DNA from: Pseudocolwellia sp048296855 | GTDB taxonomy: Bacteria; Pseudomonadota; Gammaproteobacteria; Enterobacterales; Alteromonadaceae | NCBI GenBank assembly: GCA_048296855.1 | Contig: CP182631.1 | Direction: 5' to 3' (one strand) | Length of the DNA stretch: 64,000 nucleotides | Part shown: positions 45,617 through 54,685 of the stretch, piece by piece | Numbering within the stretch: the first letter of the stretch is position 1 | Layout: each line of letters opens with the position of its first letter | Notes under the pieces: model-generated | Seen by the model: only the letters and a program-made list of their open reading frames with translations | Told to the model about the DNA's origin: nothing | The model's database searches: none | Position numbers and translations under genes: made by a program

Positions 45617-46315
45617 ATGTTTGATCCAAAAGTTGTTGTTGCATTAGATTTCGATAAAAAAGCAGATGCATTATCATTTGTTGATAAAGTTCAGCCGAGT
45701 GATTGTCGCTTAAAAGTAGGCAAAGAAATGTTTACTTATTTTGGTCCTGAGTTTGTAAAAACATTAACGAATAAAGGCTTTGATGTTTTTTTAGATTTAA
45801 AATTTCACGACATTCCTAATACCGTAGCAAAAGCGGTTAAAGCTTCTGCTGATTTAGGCGTATGGATGGTTAATGTTCATGCCAGTGGTGGTAGTAAAAT
45901 GATGATTGCAGCTAAAGAAGCGTTAGTTTCTTATAAGCAAGATGCGCCATTGTTAATTGGTGTTACGGTATTAACAAGTATGGGACAAGATGATTTATTA
46001 GGTTTAGGTATTACTAAAACGCCTGCAGAGCAAGTTATGGCATTGGCTACGTTAGCGAACCAAAGTGGTTTAGACGGTGTTGTATGTTCGGCTTGGGAAG
46101 CTGAAGCATTAAAACAATCTCAAGGTAAAGAGTTTAAGTTAGTAACCCCAGGTATTAGGCCTGCCGGTTCGTCTGCTGATGATCAAAAAAGAATTATGAC
46201 GCCAAGAGAGGCTATTGATGTTGGAGTCGACTATTTAGTTATCGGTCGTCCAATAACAAAAGCAATTGATCCTCATAGTGTTTTACAAAGTATTAACGCT
46301 TCGCTTATATTTTGA
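45617..46315 (+). CDS. pyrF: Orotidine 5'-phosphate decarboxylase
   Basis: 232 residues. Last step of UMP synthesis. The catalytic motif DVFLDLKFHDIPNTV contains the Asp-Lys-Asp triad; VALDFDKKADAL and the phosphate-binding GIRPAG and VIGRPITKA are present. AGGGAA ribosome site. It ends at a bidirectional terminator. Confidence 0.97.
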   Translation: MFDPKVVVALDFDKKADALSFVDKVQPSDCRLKVGKEMFTYFGPEFVKTLTNKGFDVFLDLKFHDIPNTVAKAVKASADLGVWMVNVHASGGSKMMIAAKEALVSYKQDAPLLIGVTVLTSMGQDDLLGLGITKTPAEQVMALATLANQSGLDGVVCSAWEAEALKQSQGKEFKLVTPGIRPAGSSADDQKRIMTPREAIDVGVDYLVIGRPITKAIDPHSVLQSINASLIF

Positions 46316-46343
46316 TCTCCATGATAAAATGAATAATAAACTT

Positions 46344-46383
46344 AAAAATGGATTAATTAGGTTCGCTAATTAATCCATTTTTG
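46344..46383. terminator. Bidirectional terminator between pyrF and the YeiH-type gene
   Basis: Perfect 16-base arms AAAAATGGATTAATTA / TAATTAATCCATTTTT with a seven-base loop. It closes both the rightward pyrF unit and the leftward sulfosugar-type operon. Confidence 0.92.
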
Positions 46384-46391
46384 TCATTAAA

Positions 46392-47372
46392 TTAAATAAT
46401 CCAAATCGCCGCTAATATAAAAGTAGCAATCCAAATTGTTTCAACCATCATTAATACTATAGGTTTAAAACCAACACATTTAAGTTTGGCAAAATTTGAT
46501 TTCATTCCTATGGCGGTTATTGAAACAACCAAAGCAAAGCGTGAAAAATTCGTCGCCGGCTCTAAAATAATTTCAGGTATAGTAATAAAAGAATTAATGA
46601 GCATTAGTATGATAAAGGCGATTAAAAATCCTGGAACTTTAGCTGCTTTAGCATTGCTATTATTTGTATTTCTATTTAATTTAATAATAAATAACATAGC
46701 AAGTACAACCGGCATTAAAAAGCTTACTCGTACCAATTTAACAAGTGTTGACATATCACCGGTTTCTTCAGAAATAGAATAACCAGCCCCTACAACTTGT
46801 GCTACATCGTGTATCGTTCCACCTAAGAAAAATCCAGAGTCTATATCGTTTAACCCTAAATAAGTCACTATAATAGGGTATACAACCATGGCAATTGTCG
46901 ATAAAGACGTAACACCAATGATCGTGACTAATGTGTCTCTTTCTTTGTCTTTATGCTCTGGTAGTATCGCTGTAATGGCCATTGCTGCAGAAGCACCACA
47001 TATAGCAACTGATCCCCCTGTAAGAGCACCAAAGCTTTTACTTAACTTAAACTGTTTTGATAATATAACACCTAGGCAAATGGTACTTGCGATGGCTAAT
47101 ACCAAGATAACAATAGCTTCCCAACCCAAAGATACAAGGTCGTTTAGGGCTATCCTTAAACCTAATAAAGCAACACCCACCCTTAAAATAAAAGTCGCAG
47201 CAAATTCAATTCCTTTTTTACAAGGTGAATCTTCGTAAAGAAAGGACATTGCTATGCCTAATAATAACGCAAATAACATGGCTGGAGCACCGTAGTGCTC
47301 ACTTAAAAAAAGAGCGGCTAACCCAGTAATGGTAGTAATACCAATACCGGGTAATAGAGCCTTTATATTCAT
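46392..47372 (-). CDS. YeiH-family putative sulfate/sulfite exporter
   Basis: 326 residues with about ten transmembrane helices and the YeiH/UPF0324 motifs: KKGIEFAATFILRVGVALLGLRI, GGSVAICGASAA and FFLGGTIHDVAQVVGAGYSIS. The family is annotated as putative sulfate exporter and often sits next to genes for organosulfonate breakdown; transport has rarely been shown directly. It starts nine bases after a TauD-type dioxygenase gene on the same strand, and with the reductase gene they form one operon. I infer export of sulfite or sulfate from desulfonation. Confidence 0.9.
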   Translation of the reverse strand: MNIKALLPGIGITTITGLAALFLSEHYGAPAMLFALLLGIAMSFLYEDSPCKKGIEFAATFILRVGVALLGLRIALNDLVSLGWEAIVILVLAIASTICLGVILSKQFKLSKSFGALTGGSVAICGASAAMAITAILPEHKDKERDTLVTIIGVTSLSTIAMVVYPIIVTYLGLNDIDSGFFLGGTIHDVAQVVGAGYSISEETGDMSTLVKLVRVSFLMPVVLAMLFIIKLNRNTNNSNAKAAKVPGFLIAFIILMLINSFITIPEIILEPATNFSRFALVVSITAIGMKSNFAKLKCVGFKPIVLMMVETIWIATFILAAIWII

Positions 47373-47381
47373 AGCTATACC

Positions 47382-48359
47382 TTATTTTTGGCCTAATACA
47401 ACAAGTACTTTACGTTTCGTGTTGCCTGAATATGGTCGCCTTCCATGCATCGCCAAATTGTTATCAACAAGTGCAACATCACCATTTTGCCAATCAATAT
47501 CAAAAGACAATGATTCAGATATCGAAACCACTTTGTCTAAATATTCTTTACTAAATAGCGTATCATCACCAAAGCATAAGGCGACAGAAGGATCTTCCTT
47601 AACACCATTCCAACCTTGATATGCAGCTATAACTTGATTGAAAAATACTTTTCTATTATTTTTTAATGTTCTAATTGCGGGTAAGGCTGCTGTTTGAGCT
47701 TTTAAAGAGCCGTCTTCTAGCCATTGCCATGAATAACCTAACTCTTTTAGTTTATCTTCGGCTTCTTCAACATTAGAAACGCTTAACGTACTTCGCCAGC
47801 TTCTTCCTTGACCCGATTCCGGTTTATCTTCACTCGGCATGAATGTAGTATATTTGATGCCTACTTGTTCAAGTTTATTTGTTGTTTCAGCATCATACTT
47901 TATTAATTGATTATACATTTCGTCTGAACGACAAACTACTGTTGCACCACCTTGATCGGCAGCTTCTTCACAAAAAAGTGATATTCTTCCTGGGTAAATA
48001 GGTGTTTGAGCCATTTCATTATGCAAATATATTTCTACATCTTTAGGAGCTTCATTTGCGGTAAATACATATTCGGTATAATTAATCCGTACCGCGTTAG
48101 ATAGAGATTCTTTATATGTAAAGTTAGGGTATTTAAAAGCAGAAAAAAAGTCGTCGTATGTTTGCGCATCTTTAACGGGAAAACCTCTAAATAACAATGC
48201 ACCGGTATAGCTGAGCTCTGTTTCTAGTGCCGTTAGGTTTTCTGATATCCATGTTGTTGCTTCTTCAATTGTTTTAATTGAACCGTCGTTTACGATAATA
48301 GCAGGAAATTCATCTGCTGAGTTTCTTAGGTTTTCAATCATATTACTTATATAAGCCAT
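47382..48359 (-). CDS. TauD/TfdA-family Fe(II)/2-oxoglutarate-dependent dioxygenase
   Basis: 325 residues. The iron facial triad is visible: His113 and Glu115 in YLHNEMAQ and the distal His305 in LAMHGRRPY; Arg316, eleven residues later, fits the 2-oxoglutarate-binding Arg. Glu rather than Asp in HxE is the form seen in SyrP/clavaminate-synthase-like members. TauD relatives hydroxylate next to a sulfonate so that sulfite leaves. Packed between an aldo-keto reductase gene (nine-base gap) and a YeiH exporter gene (nine-base gap), it is best read as the desulfonating enzyme for a sulfosugar, by analogy with sulfoquinovose dioxygenase. Other substrates are possible. Confidence 0.9.
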   Translation of the reverse strand: MAYISNMIENLRNSADEFPAIIVNDGSIKTIEEATTWISENLTALETELSYTGALLFRGFPVKDAQTYDDFFSAFKYPNFTYKESLSNAVRINYTEYVFTANEAPKDVEIYLHNEMAQTPIYPGRISLFCEEAADQGGATVVCRSDEMYNQLIKYDAETTNKLEQVGIKYTTFMPSEDKPESGQGRSWRSTLSVSNVEEAEDKLKELGYSWQWLEDGSLKAQTAALPAIRTLKNNRKVFFNQVIAAYQGWNGVKEDPSVALCFGDDTLFSKEYLDKVVSISESLSFDIDWQNGDVALVDNNLAMHGRRPYSGNTKRKVLVVLGQK

Positions 48360-48368
48360 AAATATTCC

Positions 48369-49328
48369 TTAATCGTAAATAGGGTAAAATTTATTGAAAG
48401 CTGCTTCGCAGAAATCACCTGGATCATTAAAGCGTTTATTTGCATTTAATTGTGAAATACTGTTCATTTCGTCTTCAGTTAAACTAAAGTCGAAAATACT
48501 AATATTTTCTTTTAAGCGATTGAGGTTGCTACTTTTAGGAATGATTGAGCAACCACGTTGAACCCCCCAACGTAAGACTATTTGTGCTGGTGTTTTATTT
48601 AATCGTTCAGCCGCTTTAATCACGACAGCTTGTTGTAGTACTGATTCACTTTGGTTTGCCATATCTAATTCAACATAAGAAAGGGCACCTAAAGGAGAAA
48701 ATGCCGTTACACTTAAATTATAACTTTTGGCTAATCTTATTAATCTTTCTTGAGTAAGATAAGGGTGAGACTCTATTTGAAGTTGAGAAGGCTTTATTTT
48801 AGCGTAAGCCATTAAGTCGTTGAGTAATCCTGATGTATAGTTACAAACGCCAATCTCTTTTACTAAGCCTTTTTCAGTAAGTGCTTCCATAGCCTGCCAT
48901 GTTTCTTGTAATGAAACGGGCTCTATTAACATTTCAGGTGTTTCAGCTTTAGGGTCGAATATCCACTCAGGTGGATAACGAGTTTCAAATGGAACAAAAG
49001 GTTGAGCTATTGGGAAATGTATTAGATATGAATCTAAGTAAGTTAATCCTAAGTCTGATAATGTTTTCTCTAATGCAGGTTGTACATGCTCTTTTGCATG
49101 GTAGGTGTTCCATAACTTAGAGGTTATTTTTAAATCTTCACGAGTACAAATACCTTCACTAATTGCACGGGCTATACCTTGACCTACTTCAATTTCATTA
49201 CCGTAGTCACAAGCACTATCTAAATGCCTATAACCTATTTTTATGGCATTATATACAATGTCTGCGCATTCAGACTGTGGAAGTTTCCATAAACCTAAGC
49301 CAACTTTATAAATATCTTTGCTGTTCAT
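48369..49328 (-). CDS. Aldo-keto reductase
   Basis: 319-residue NADPH-type aldo-keto reductase barrel. The catalytic tetrad is Asp37, Tyr42, Lys71 and His104 (HLDSACDYGNE, TSKLWN, YLIHFPI). The cofactor loop IPKSSNLNRLKENI favours NADPH. The protein resembles xylose/aldose reductases. In the oxidative sulfoquinovose pathways an aldo-keto reductase (SmoB/SquF) reduces 6-dehydroglucose to glucose, which suits this gene cluster. It is the first gene of the leftward operon, with a GntR-type operator 40 bases upstream. Confidence 0.93.
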   Translation of the reverse strand: MNSKDIYKVGLGLWKLPQSECADIVYNAIKIGYRHLDSACDYGNEIEVGQGIARAISEGICTREDLKITSKLWNTYHAKEHVQPALEKTLSDLGLTYLDSYLIHFPIAQPFVPFETRYPPEWIFDPKAETPEMLIEPVSLQETWQAMEALTEKGLVKEIGVCNYTSGLLNDLMAYAKIKPSQLQIESHPYLTQERLIRLAKSYNLSVTAFSPLGALSYVELDMANQSESVLQQAVVIKAAERLNKTPAQIVLRWGVQRGCSIIPKSSNLNRLKENISIFDFSLTEDEMNSISQLNANKRFNDPGDFCEAAFNKFYPIYD

Positions 49329-49367
49329 TGATACACCTTTGTCTTATAAAATAACTGATATTATATA

Positions 49368-49379
49368 TCTTATATAAGA
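49368..49379. promoter_or_regulatory. GntR-type operator upstream of the reductase operon
   Basis: TCTTATATAAGA, a perfect 12-bp palindrome, identical to copies before the GH31 and TonB receptor genes. On the minus strand the match extends to GTCTTATATAAGATAT, and a degenerate copy (GTCTTATAAAAT) lies at 49341-49352. Confidence 0.85.
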
Positions 49380-49475
49380 CTGGTTTTTTGTCAAACGCTA
49401 TTTATATAAATAATCGTTAAATTAGTCATAATACCCATTGCAATAATGAAATGGTGGTAATAGGGGGATGACTGC

Positions 49476-50225
49476 TTACATAAGGTCAACTAAGTAGTGA
49501 TATTTATCAGAACGACAACGCGTTATTCTATATTCAATGAGCTTACCTTCAAGAGAATATGCTAAACGAGTAAAAGCAAGTAGTGGATCGTTTATTGAAA
49601 TATTGAGTTGCTCGGCATCGCTTTTATTAGCAAGAATAGCTTTAATTCTATCTGCTATCTTCTGAACGGTATGACTGTAGTTAGTTTGATAAAAATGATA
49701 AAGCGTGTGAGGGATTTCAACTTCGTCTATCAAACCTTTAAAGTATTTTTTCGGTAGGTAAATATCTTCTAATATACAGAGTTCATCATCAATTTTTCGT
49801 TTACGTGATAATACAATAACTTCTTCATCGGGCTGTAAGTTTAAGTTATGAGCTATTTCACCTGAAGCAAGTATTATCTTACGTGAGATAGTTTCTGACA
49901 TGGGTAACTCAGGTTTTTTACCGTCCGCTACAATAGGAAAAAATTTATATAATGCATTTTGACTAGTACGTTCAGATACAAAAGTACCAACCCCTTGTTT
50001 TCTTTCTAAAATTTGATTCGTTGTTAACGTGTTTAAAGCTTTTCTCACTGTTCCTTGACTGACTTTAAACTCATCAGCAAGTTGAAATTCATTTGGAAGC
50101 ATTTCTCCTGGCTTCCAACGTTGCTCAACAATAAGCTGGGTAACGTATTCTTCAACTTGTTTATAAAGCGGTTGGTAAGAAGGGCCATTAGAGCTAAGCT
50201 TGCTTTCAAATTTATTTTTTTTCAT
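49476..50225 (-). CDS. GntR-family transcriptional regulator with UTRA domain (HutC subfamily)
   Basis: 249 residues from the ATG at 50225 (MKKNKFESKL); an in-frame ATG at 50309 would add a hydrophobic stretch foreign to the family. The winged helix (about 17-85) contains YKQVEEYVTQLIVEQRWKPGEMLPNE and FKVSQGTVRKALNTL. The UTRA effector domain follows (about 100-245). HutC members usually bind a pathway sugar phosphate or related metabolite. Genes for uptake and breakdown lie on both sides, and a shared palindrome before three of them is the likely operator. No strong ribosome site. Confidence 0.93.
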   Translation of the reverse strand: MKKNKFESKLSSNGPSYQPLYKQVEEYVTQLIVEQRWKPGEMLPNEFQLADEFKVSQGTVRKALNTLTTNQILERKQGVGTFVSERTSQNALYKFFPIVADGKKPELPMSETISRKIILASGEIAHNLNLQPDEEVIVLSRKRKIDDELCILEDIYLPKKYFKGLIDEVEIPHTLYHFYQTNYSHTVQKIADRIKAILANKSDAEQLNISINDPLLAFTRLAYSLEGKLIEYRITRCRSDKYHYLVDLM

Positions 50226-50355
50226 TGGTTTATAACAATTAGTCTTTAGGATGAATGTAGTTACATAAATTAGATTGATTATATAAGTAAATACCATGAA
50301 ACAATACAATTAACAAAATATATTATTATCAGTATCTGGCTTGCTAAAAGAAATA

Positions 50356-50385
50356 TTGACATACGTGTTGTAAAATTAGTATCTT
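50356..50385 (+). promoter_or_regulatory. Sigma-70 promoter of the GH31 gene
   Basis: TTGACA (50356-50361), an 18-base spacer and TATCTT (50380-50385). The operator palindrome at 50391-50402 starts six bases after the -10, covering the expected start site. Confidence 0.65.
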
Positions 50386-50390
50386 TTTAG

Positions 50391-50402
50391 TCTTATATAA
50401 GA
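50391..50402. promoter_or_regulatory. GntR-type operator upstream of the GH31 gene
   Basis: TCTTATATAAGA, inside GTCTTATATAAGATAT, 40 bases before the GH31 ATG and overlapping the predicted transcription start, a position that fits repression. Confidence 0.88.
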
Positions 50403-50441
50403 TATCTTTTTATGAATTGATCTAATAGTTGGAGTTTAACT

Positions 50442-52517
50442 ATGTCCGAATTTTACGTAAACAGTCCTCAATGGAATGATATGAAACAGCTTACTATTAT
50501 AGGTAAAGCTAAAATCAAAAATAATGTAATAGAGCTAGTGTCAAATGAAGGATTAATCCGCATTTCTTTACTGAATGTTGGTGTACGTTTTCAAATAGGG
50601 GTAGAGAGAACTTATGATTATGAAATGATCAAAAACCAGCCTGAAATTGTTGAAACAACCCTAGAAAGTTTTGATGATAAATCAATTATTGCAGGTGGTG
50701 ACTATAAACTTGTTATCGAACATTCACCTTTTACCTTCGTACTAAGCCAGTTTGATAAAGTGATCCAGTCAACACCTAAAGATGGTCACTTTGTTAGACA
50801 ATACAGACTACCACCATTAGCTAAAGTTGAAGACAAGTGGTTCATGTCGTTTGAATTAGGCTCAAGTGAACCTATATACGGCTTAGGTGAAAAGTGGGGG
50901 AAGTTAGATAAAAGAGGGCAGTTAATTCGTTCGTTTAATCATGATGCATTAGGCGTTAATGCTGAAATATCTTATAAAAATGTTCCTTTTGCTTGGAGTC
51001 CAGCAGGCTGGGGATTATTCGTTCACACACCATCTCCCGTTACCCATGGCGTAGGGTATGCTCCATGGTCACAGCGTTCTTACGGATTGCTTGTAGAAGA
51101 TAATTACGCAGATATATTCTTATTACATGCTGACTCCAGTGTGAATATGCTTGATATATATACCAATATAACAGGTAAAGCGCCAACGCCTCCAGATTGG
51201 AGTTTAGGCGTTATTTTATCTAAAGCTTATTATAAAGATGTACCTGAATTAATGAGCACAGCAAAAGCTGTACGCGAGCATAAAATGCCATGTGATGTTA
51301 TTACTCTTGATGGTAGAGCATGGCAAGATACAGACACACGTTTTGCTTTTGAATGGGATAAATCTAGATACGATAACCCAGCTAAAGTGATCAGTGATTT
51401 AAAAGCGATGAACTTTAAAGTGTGTATTTGGGAATACCCAATGATTTCAGTTGAAAACGACTTATTTGATACATTAGATAAGAAAGGTTGGCTGATTAAA
51501 GATAAACGTACAGGAAAGTCGTTTCAGTATGATTGGGATATGAGTGCATTTGGCGAAGTACTTACACCTTTACCTAAATCAGGCATATTAGACTTTACTC
51601 ATACTGAAGCTTATGAGTTTTGGTGTGCAAGCCATAAACCGCTATTTGATCTTGGTATTGATATGATCAAAGCCGATTTTGGCGAGCAAATAGAAGACGA
51701 CAATATGTTGGCTCATAATGGTGAATCAGGCCAAGCTTTACATAATATATATACTTTGTTGTATAACCGATGTGTTTATGAAGCTGCTCAACGTTATAGC
51801 AAAAATGGACCTTTTCTCTTTAGTCGTTCAGCATGGATTGGCTCGCAAAATTACCCAAGTCAGTGGGGAGGAGATCCTCAAGCAGATTGGGGTGGGTTAG
51901 CTGCCAGTTTACGTGGCGGAATTTCTTGGGGCCTTTCGGGTTCTCCTTTTTATGCAACAGACGTTGGCGGTTTCTATAAAGATACTCGTGACGCAGAGCT
52001 TTTTGTTCGCTGGATACAAGCGAGTGTATTTTCAGCTCATATGCGTTTACACGGTATTGGACAAAGAGAACCTTGGACATACGGCGTTGAGGCTGAAAGC
52101 GCTGCAAATCAAGCTTTAAAGCTAAGATACAAATTATTACCTTATATTAAAAATACGATGCAACAAGCAACAGAAACGGGCTTACCAGTACAAAGAGCTA
52201 TGGTGTTGTCTTTTCCAAATGATAAAGCGTCTTGGCACTTTGAAGATCAATATATGTTTGGTGATGATTTACTTATTGTTCCTTGTTTACAACCGGGTGG
52301 TGAGGTTGAATTTTACTTACCTGAAGGTGAATGGAAAATGATGGATGATGTTCAAAAACGTTCATTTACCGGTGGTAAAGTACATAATTTAACATTGGAA
52401 TTATCAGAGATTGCGGTGTTTGCTCTATCAGGAAAAAATATTCCATTAGGTGATGAAATACAACATACAGATGAAGTCGACTCAATTAGCTGTGTTACTT
52501 CTTATTGGGCTGTTTAA
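50442..52517 (+). CDS. Glycoside hydrolase family 31 (alpha-xylosidase/sulfoquinovosidase type)
   Basis: 691 residues, no signal peptide, so cytoplasmic. The nucleophile is Asp412 in IKADFGEQ and the acid/base is Asp478 in WGGDPQADW; their spacing of 66 matches YicI (66) and YihQ (67). HNGESGQ-ALHN and CVYEA near the nucleophile recall the sulfoquinovosidase YihQ. Arg300 falls where YihQ has its sulfonate-binding Arg301, but Trp304 and Tyr508 of YihQ correspond to Phe303 and Phe511 here. So alpha-glycosidase activity is secure, while sulfoquinovosides, another sulfosugar glycoside or alpha-xylosides remain open as substrate. A GGAG ribosome site precedes the ATG. First gene of the rightward arm. 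Confidence 0.92.
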   Translation: MSEFYVNSPQWNDMKQLTIIGKAKIKNNVIELVSNEGLIRISLLNVGVRFQIGVERTYDYEMIKNQPEIVETTLESFDDKSIIAGGDYKLVIEHSPFTFVLSQFDKVIQSTPKDGHFVRQYRLPPLAKVEDKWFMSFELGSSEPIYGLGEKWGKLDKRGQLIRSFNHDALGVNAEISYKNVPFAWSPAGWGLFVHTPSPVTHGVGYAPWSQRSYGLLVEDNYADIFLLHADSSVNMLDIYTNITGKAPTPPDWSLGVILSKAYYKDVPELMSTAKAVREHKMPCDVITLDGRAWQDTDTRFAFEWDKSRYDNPAKVISDLKAMNFKVCIWEYPMISVENDLFDTLDKKGWLIKDKRTGKSFQYDWDMSAFGEVLTPLPKSGILDFTHTEAYEFWCASHKPLFDLGIDMIKADFGEQIEDDNMLAHNGESGQALHNIYTLLYNRCVYEAAQRYSKNGPFLFSRSAWIGSQNYPSQWGGDPQADWGGLAASLRGGISWGLSGSPFYATDVGGFYKDTRDAELFVRWIQASVFSAHMRLHGIGQREPWTYGVEAESAANQALKLRYKLLPYIKNTMQQATETGLPVQRAMVLSFPNDKASWHFEDQYMFGDDLLIVPCLQPGGEVEFYLPEGEWKMMDDVQKRSFTGGKVHNLTLELSEIAVFALSGKNIPLGDEIQHTDEVDSISCVTSYWAV

Positions 52518-52566
52518 AGCTTAAAACCAAAAATAAACATAAAAGGTTATTCGTTTTTAAGTAATC

Positions 52567-52596
52567 AACCTGAGTTATTACGTAATAATTCAGGTT
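52567..52596. repeat. 30-bp near-perfect palindrome between GH31 and symporter genes
   Basis: AACCTGAGTTATTA pairs with TAATAATTCAGGTT around CG, with one mismatch. It starts 50 bases after the GH31 stop and lacks a T tail. It could attenuate read-through into the symporter gene, protect the upstream mRNA or bind a regulator. Confidence 0.65.
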
Positions 52597-52720
52597 ATTA
52601 GTTATGATTTTAACAATGTGTTAATCAGCGCTTTATTTGCGTGGTTGGCTCTATTTTGTGTAATTAATAACTAGACGTTACTTAAAAATAATAACTATAT
52701 AAACTTGGAATTATTCAAAC

Positions 52721-54448
52721 ATGTCATCAATACAAATATTCTCAACGCTTGCATCATGTCTTTTCTTTATGGGAGTTGTAGCGTGGATTTCTTACCAAAA
52801 AACGAAAGGTGAAACTGACTCAAAAGATGGTTATTTTCTTGCTGGTAGGGGATTAACAGGCGTTTTTATTGCGGGTTCCATGTTATTAACTAACTTATCA
52901 GCAGAGCAATTAATTGGGTTAAATGGCTCTGCTTATATGTATAACTTAAGTGCTATGGCATGGGAAGTTACAGCTGGGTTTGCCACCATAGTCATGGCAT
53001 TAGTTTTCCTACCTAAATATCTAGCAGGCGCTTTTACAACACTACCTGAATTTTTAAAAACTCGTTTTGATGACTCAGTAAGACGTATGACAGTCGTTTT
53101 ATTTATGGTGGGTTATGGACTTATCACTATTCCATCTGTTTTATATGCTGGCTCTGTTGCTGTATTAAGATTGTTTGATATACCAGAGTTACTCAATTTA
53201 AGTTATGAATTAAGCTTAGTACTTACGATAGTTGTTGTAGGTAGCGTAGGGGCATTATATGCCATATTTGGCGGCTTAAAAGCGGTTGCAGTATCAGATA
53301 CCTTAAATGGTGTCGGTTTACTTATTATTGGTATTTTAGTCCCTATACTCGGTTTATCTTTATTGGGTGGTGGCGATATTAGTGCGGGTGTTCACACTAT
53401 TTTAAATGACCATACTGAAAAGTTAAATGCGATAGGTGGAGAAAACGATCCTGTTCCTTTTGGTACTATTTTTACAGGGATGATCTTCGCTAATTTATTT
53501 TACTGGTGTACTAATCAATATGTTATTCAGCGAACATTAGGAGCTAAAAATTTAGCAGAAGGACAAAAAGGGGTCTTGCTATCAGGTTATTTTAAACTTC
53601 TTGTTCCTTTTCTAATGATGCTTCCGGGAATTATAGCGTTTCATTTATATCAAGGTGAGCAGCTTCAGTCATTCGATTTGGCATATCCTCAATTAGTTAA
53701 AGATGTGTTACCTAATTATATGTCAGGCTTCTTTTTAGCTGTATTGTTAGGCACTGTATTTAGCTCATTTAACTCTTTATTAAATAGTGCAGCAACGCTT
53801 TTTTGTTTAGATGTCTATGCGCCATTCAAAAAAGATAAGGTAACAGACAAGCAACTTATTAAAGTAGCTAAAATCGCCAGTGTCGTTATTGCTTTATTCT
53901 CTTTTATTGTTGCTCCATTATTGATGTTTGCGCCAGAAGGTTTGTGGCAAATAATACGTATATTTACAGGTTTTTATAATATACCTGTGATCAGTATTGT
54001 TTTAGTTGGTTTTTTTACTGCAAAAGTTCCTGCTATTGCGGCCAAAATTGTAATAATTTTTCATGTGATCACCTACGGGGTTTTAAAGTTTATTATCGAT
54101 ATCGATATCAATTTTATTCACATTTATGCCATTTTATTCGTTGTTGAAGTGAGTATGATGCTGATTATTGGGCATTTATATCCAAGAAAAGGCAGTATTA
54201 TCTTTAACACGATAGGCACAGTTAATTTAGTGCCTTGGAAATATGCGCAGCCAGTTGCTATCACATTAGCAGCCCTTATTGTGCAATTATATTTACTTTT
54301 TTCACCTATAGGCTTGGTTAATGGAATGAGTGTTTATTACCTGCCTTCTAGTTTGAGTCTGTTACTGCTTAACATTATTTTATGTAGTATCGTGATCCAT
54401 AAATGGAACGTTAAATATTCTAAAAACAGGGATGTATCTAACAATTAA
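52721..54448 (+). CDS. Sodium:solute symporter family protein (SglT-like)
   Basis: 575 residues with about 14 transmembrane helices. SSS motifs: GYFLAGRGLTG near the N-terminus, YAIFGGLKAVAVSDTLNG, and the sugar-transporter-type FYWCTNQYVIQRTLGAKN. Sequence style is that of sodium/sugar transporters. It is 203 bases after GH31 with no operator of its own, so it may be expressed by read-through. Likely imports the glycoside across the inner membrane. Confidence 0.92.
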   Translation: MSSIQIFSTLASCLFFMGVVAWISYQKTKGETDSKDGYFLAGRGLTGVFIAGSMLLTNLSAEQLIGLNGSAYMYNLSAMAWEVTAGFATIVMALVFLPKYLAGAFTTLPEFLKTRFDDSVRRMTVVLFMVGYGLITIPSVLYAGSVAVLRLFDIPELLNLSYELSLVLTIVVVGSVGALYAIFGGLKAVAVSDTLNGVGLLIIGILVPILGLSLLGGGDISAGVHTILNDHTEKLNAIGGENDPVPFGTIFTGMIFANLFYWCTNQYVIQRTLGAKNLAEGQKGVLLSGYFKLLVPFLMMLPGIIAFHLYQGEQLQSFDLAYPQLVKDVLPNYMSGFFLAVLLGTVFSSFNSLLNSAATLFCLDVYAPFKKDKVTDKQLIKVAKIASVVIALFSFIVAPLLMFAPEGLWQIIRIFTGFYNIPVISIVLVGFFTAKVPAIAAKIVIIFHVITYGVLKFIIDIDINFIHIYAILFVVEVSMMLIIGHLYPRKGSIIFNTIGTVNLVPWKYAQPVAITLAALIVQLYLLFSPIGLVNGMSVYYLPSSLSLLLLNIILCSIVIHKWNVKYSKNRDVSNN

Positions 54449-54524
54449 AAATATTTAAAATGTTACATTTTTAACTGTTTACAAGCGTTAATTGTTGATA
54501 TTTAAGTATTTTATTTGATTTGTG

Positions 54525-54536
54525 TCTTATATAAGA
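54525..54536. promoter_or_regulatory. GntR-type operator upstream of the TonB receptor gene
   Basis: Third exact TCTTATATAAGA, again within GTCTTATATAAGATAT. It lies 150 bases before the receptor ATG, between the symporter and receptor genes. Confidence 0.85.
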
Positions 54537-54685
54537 TATTAGTTGTTTTATCTTTGTTAAGGGTGTAGTCTAAAATTAGAATATTCATAGTTAACTAAAA
54601 TAAGTTGCTAAAAAAAATAATAAAAGCACTGAATAATGAATATCAATTAAAAAAATTAAACAACAAGTAAAAACGGGGAACTATT

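Noticed and set aside
48369..52517. Simple xyloside utilisation cluster (alpha-xylosidase plus xylose reductase)
   Set aside because: Not excluded, but it leaves the co-transcribed dioxygenase and YeiH exporter unexplained, and no xylulokinase or xylose isomerase gene is present. I kept it as the main alternative.
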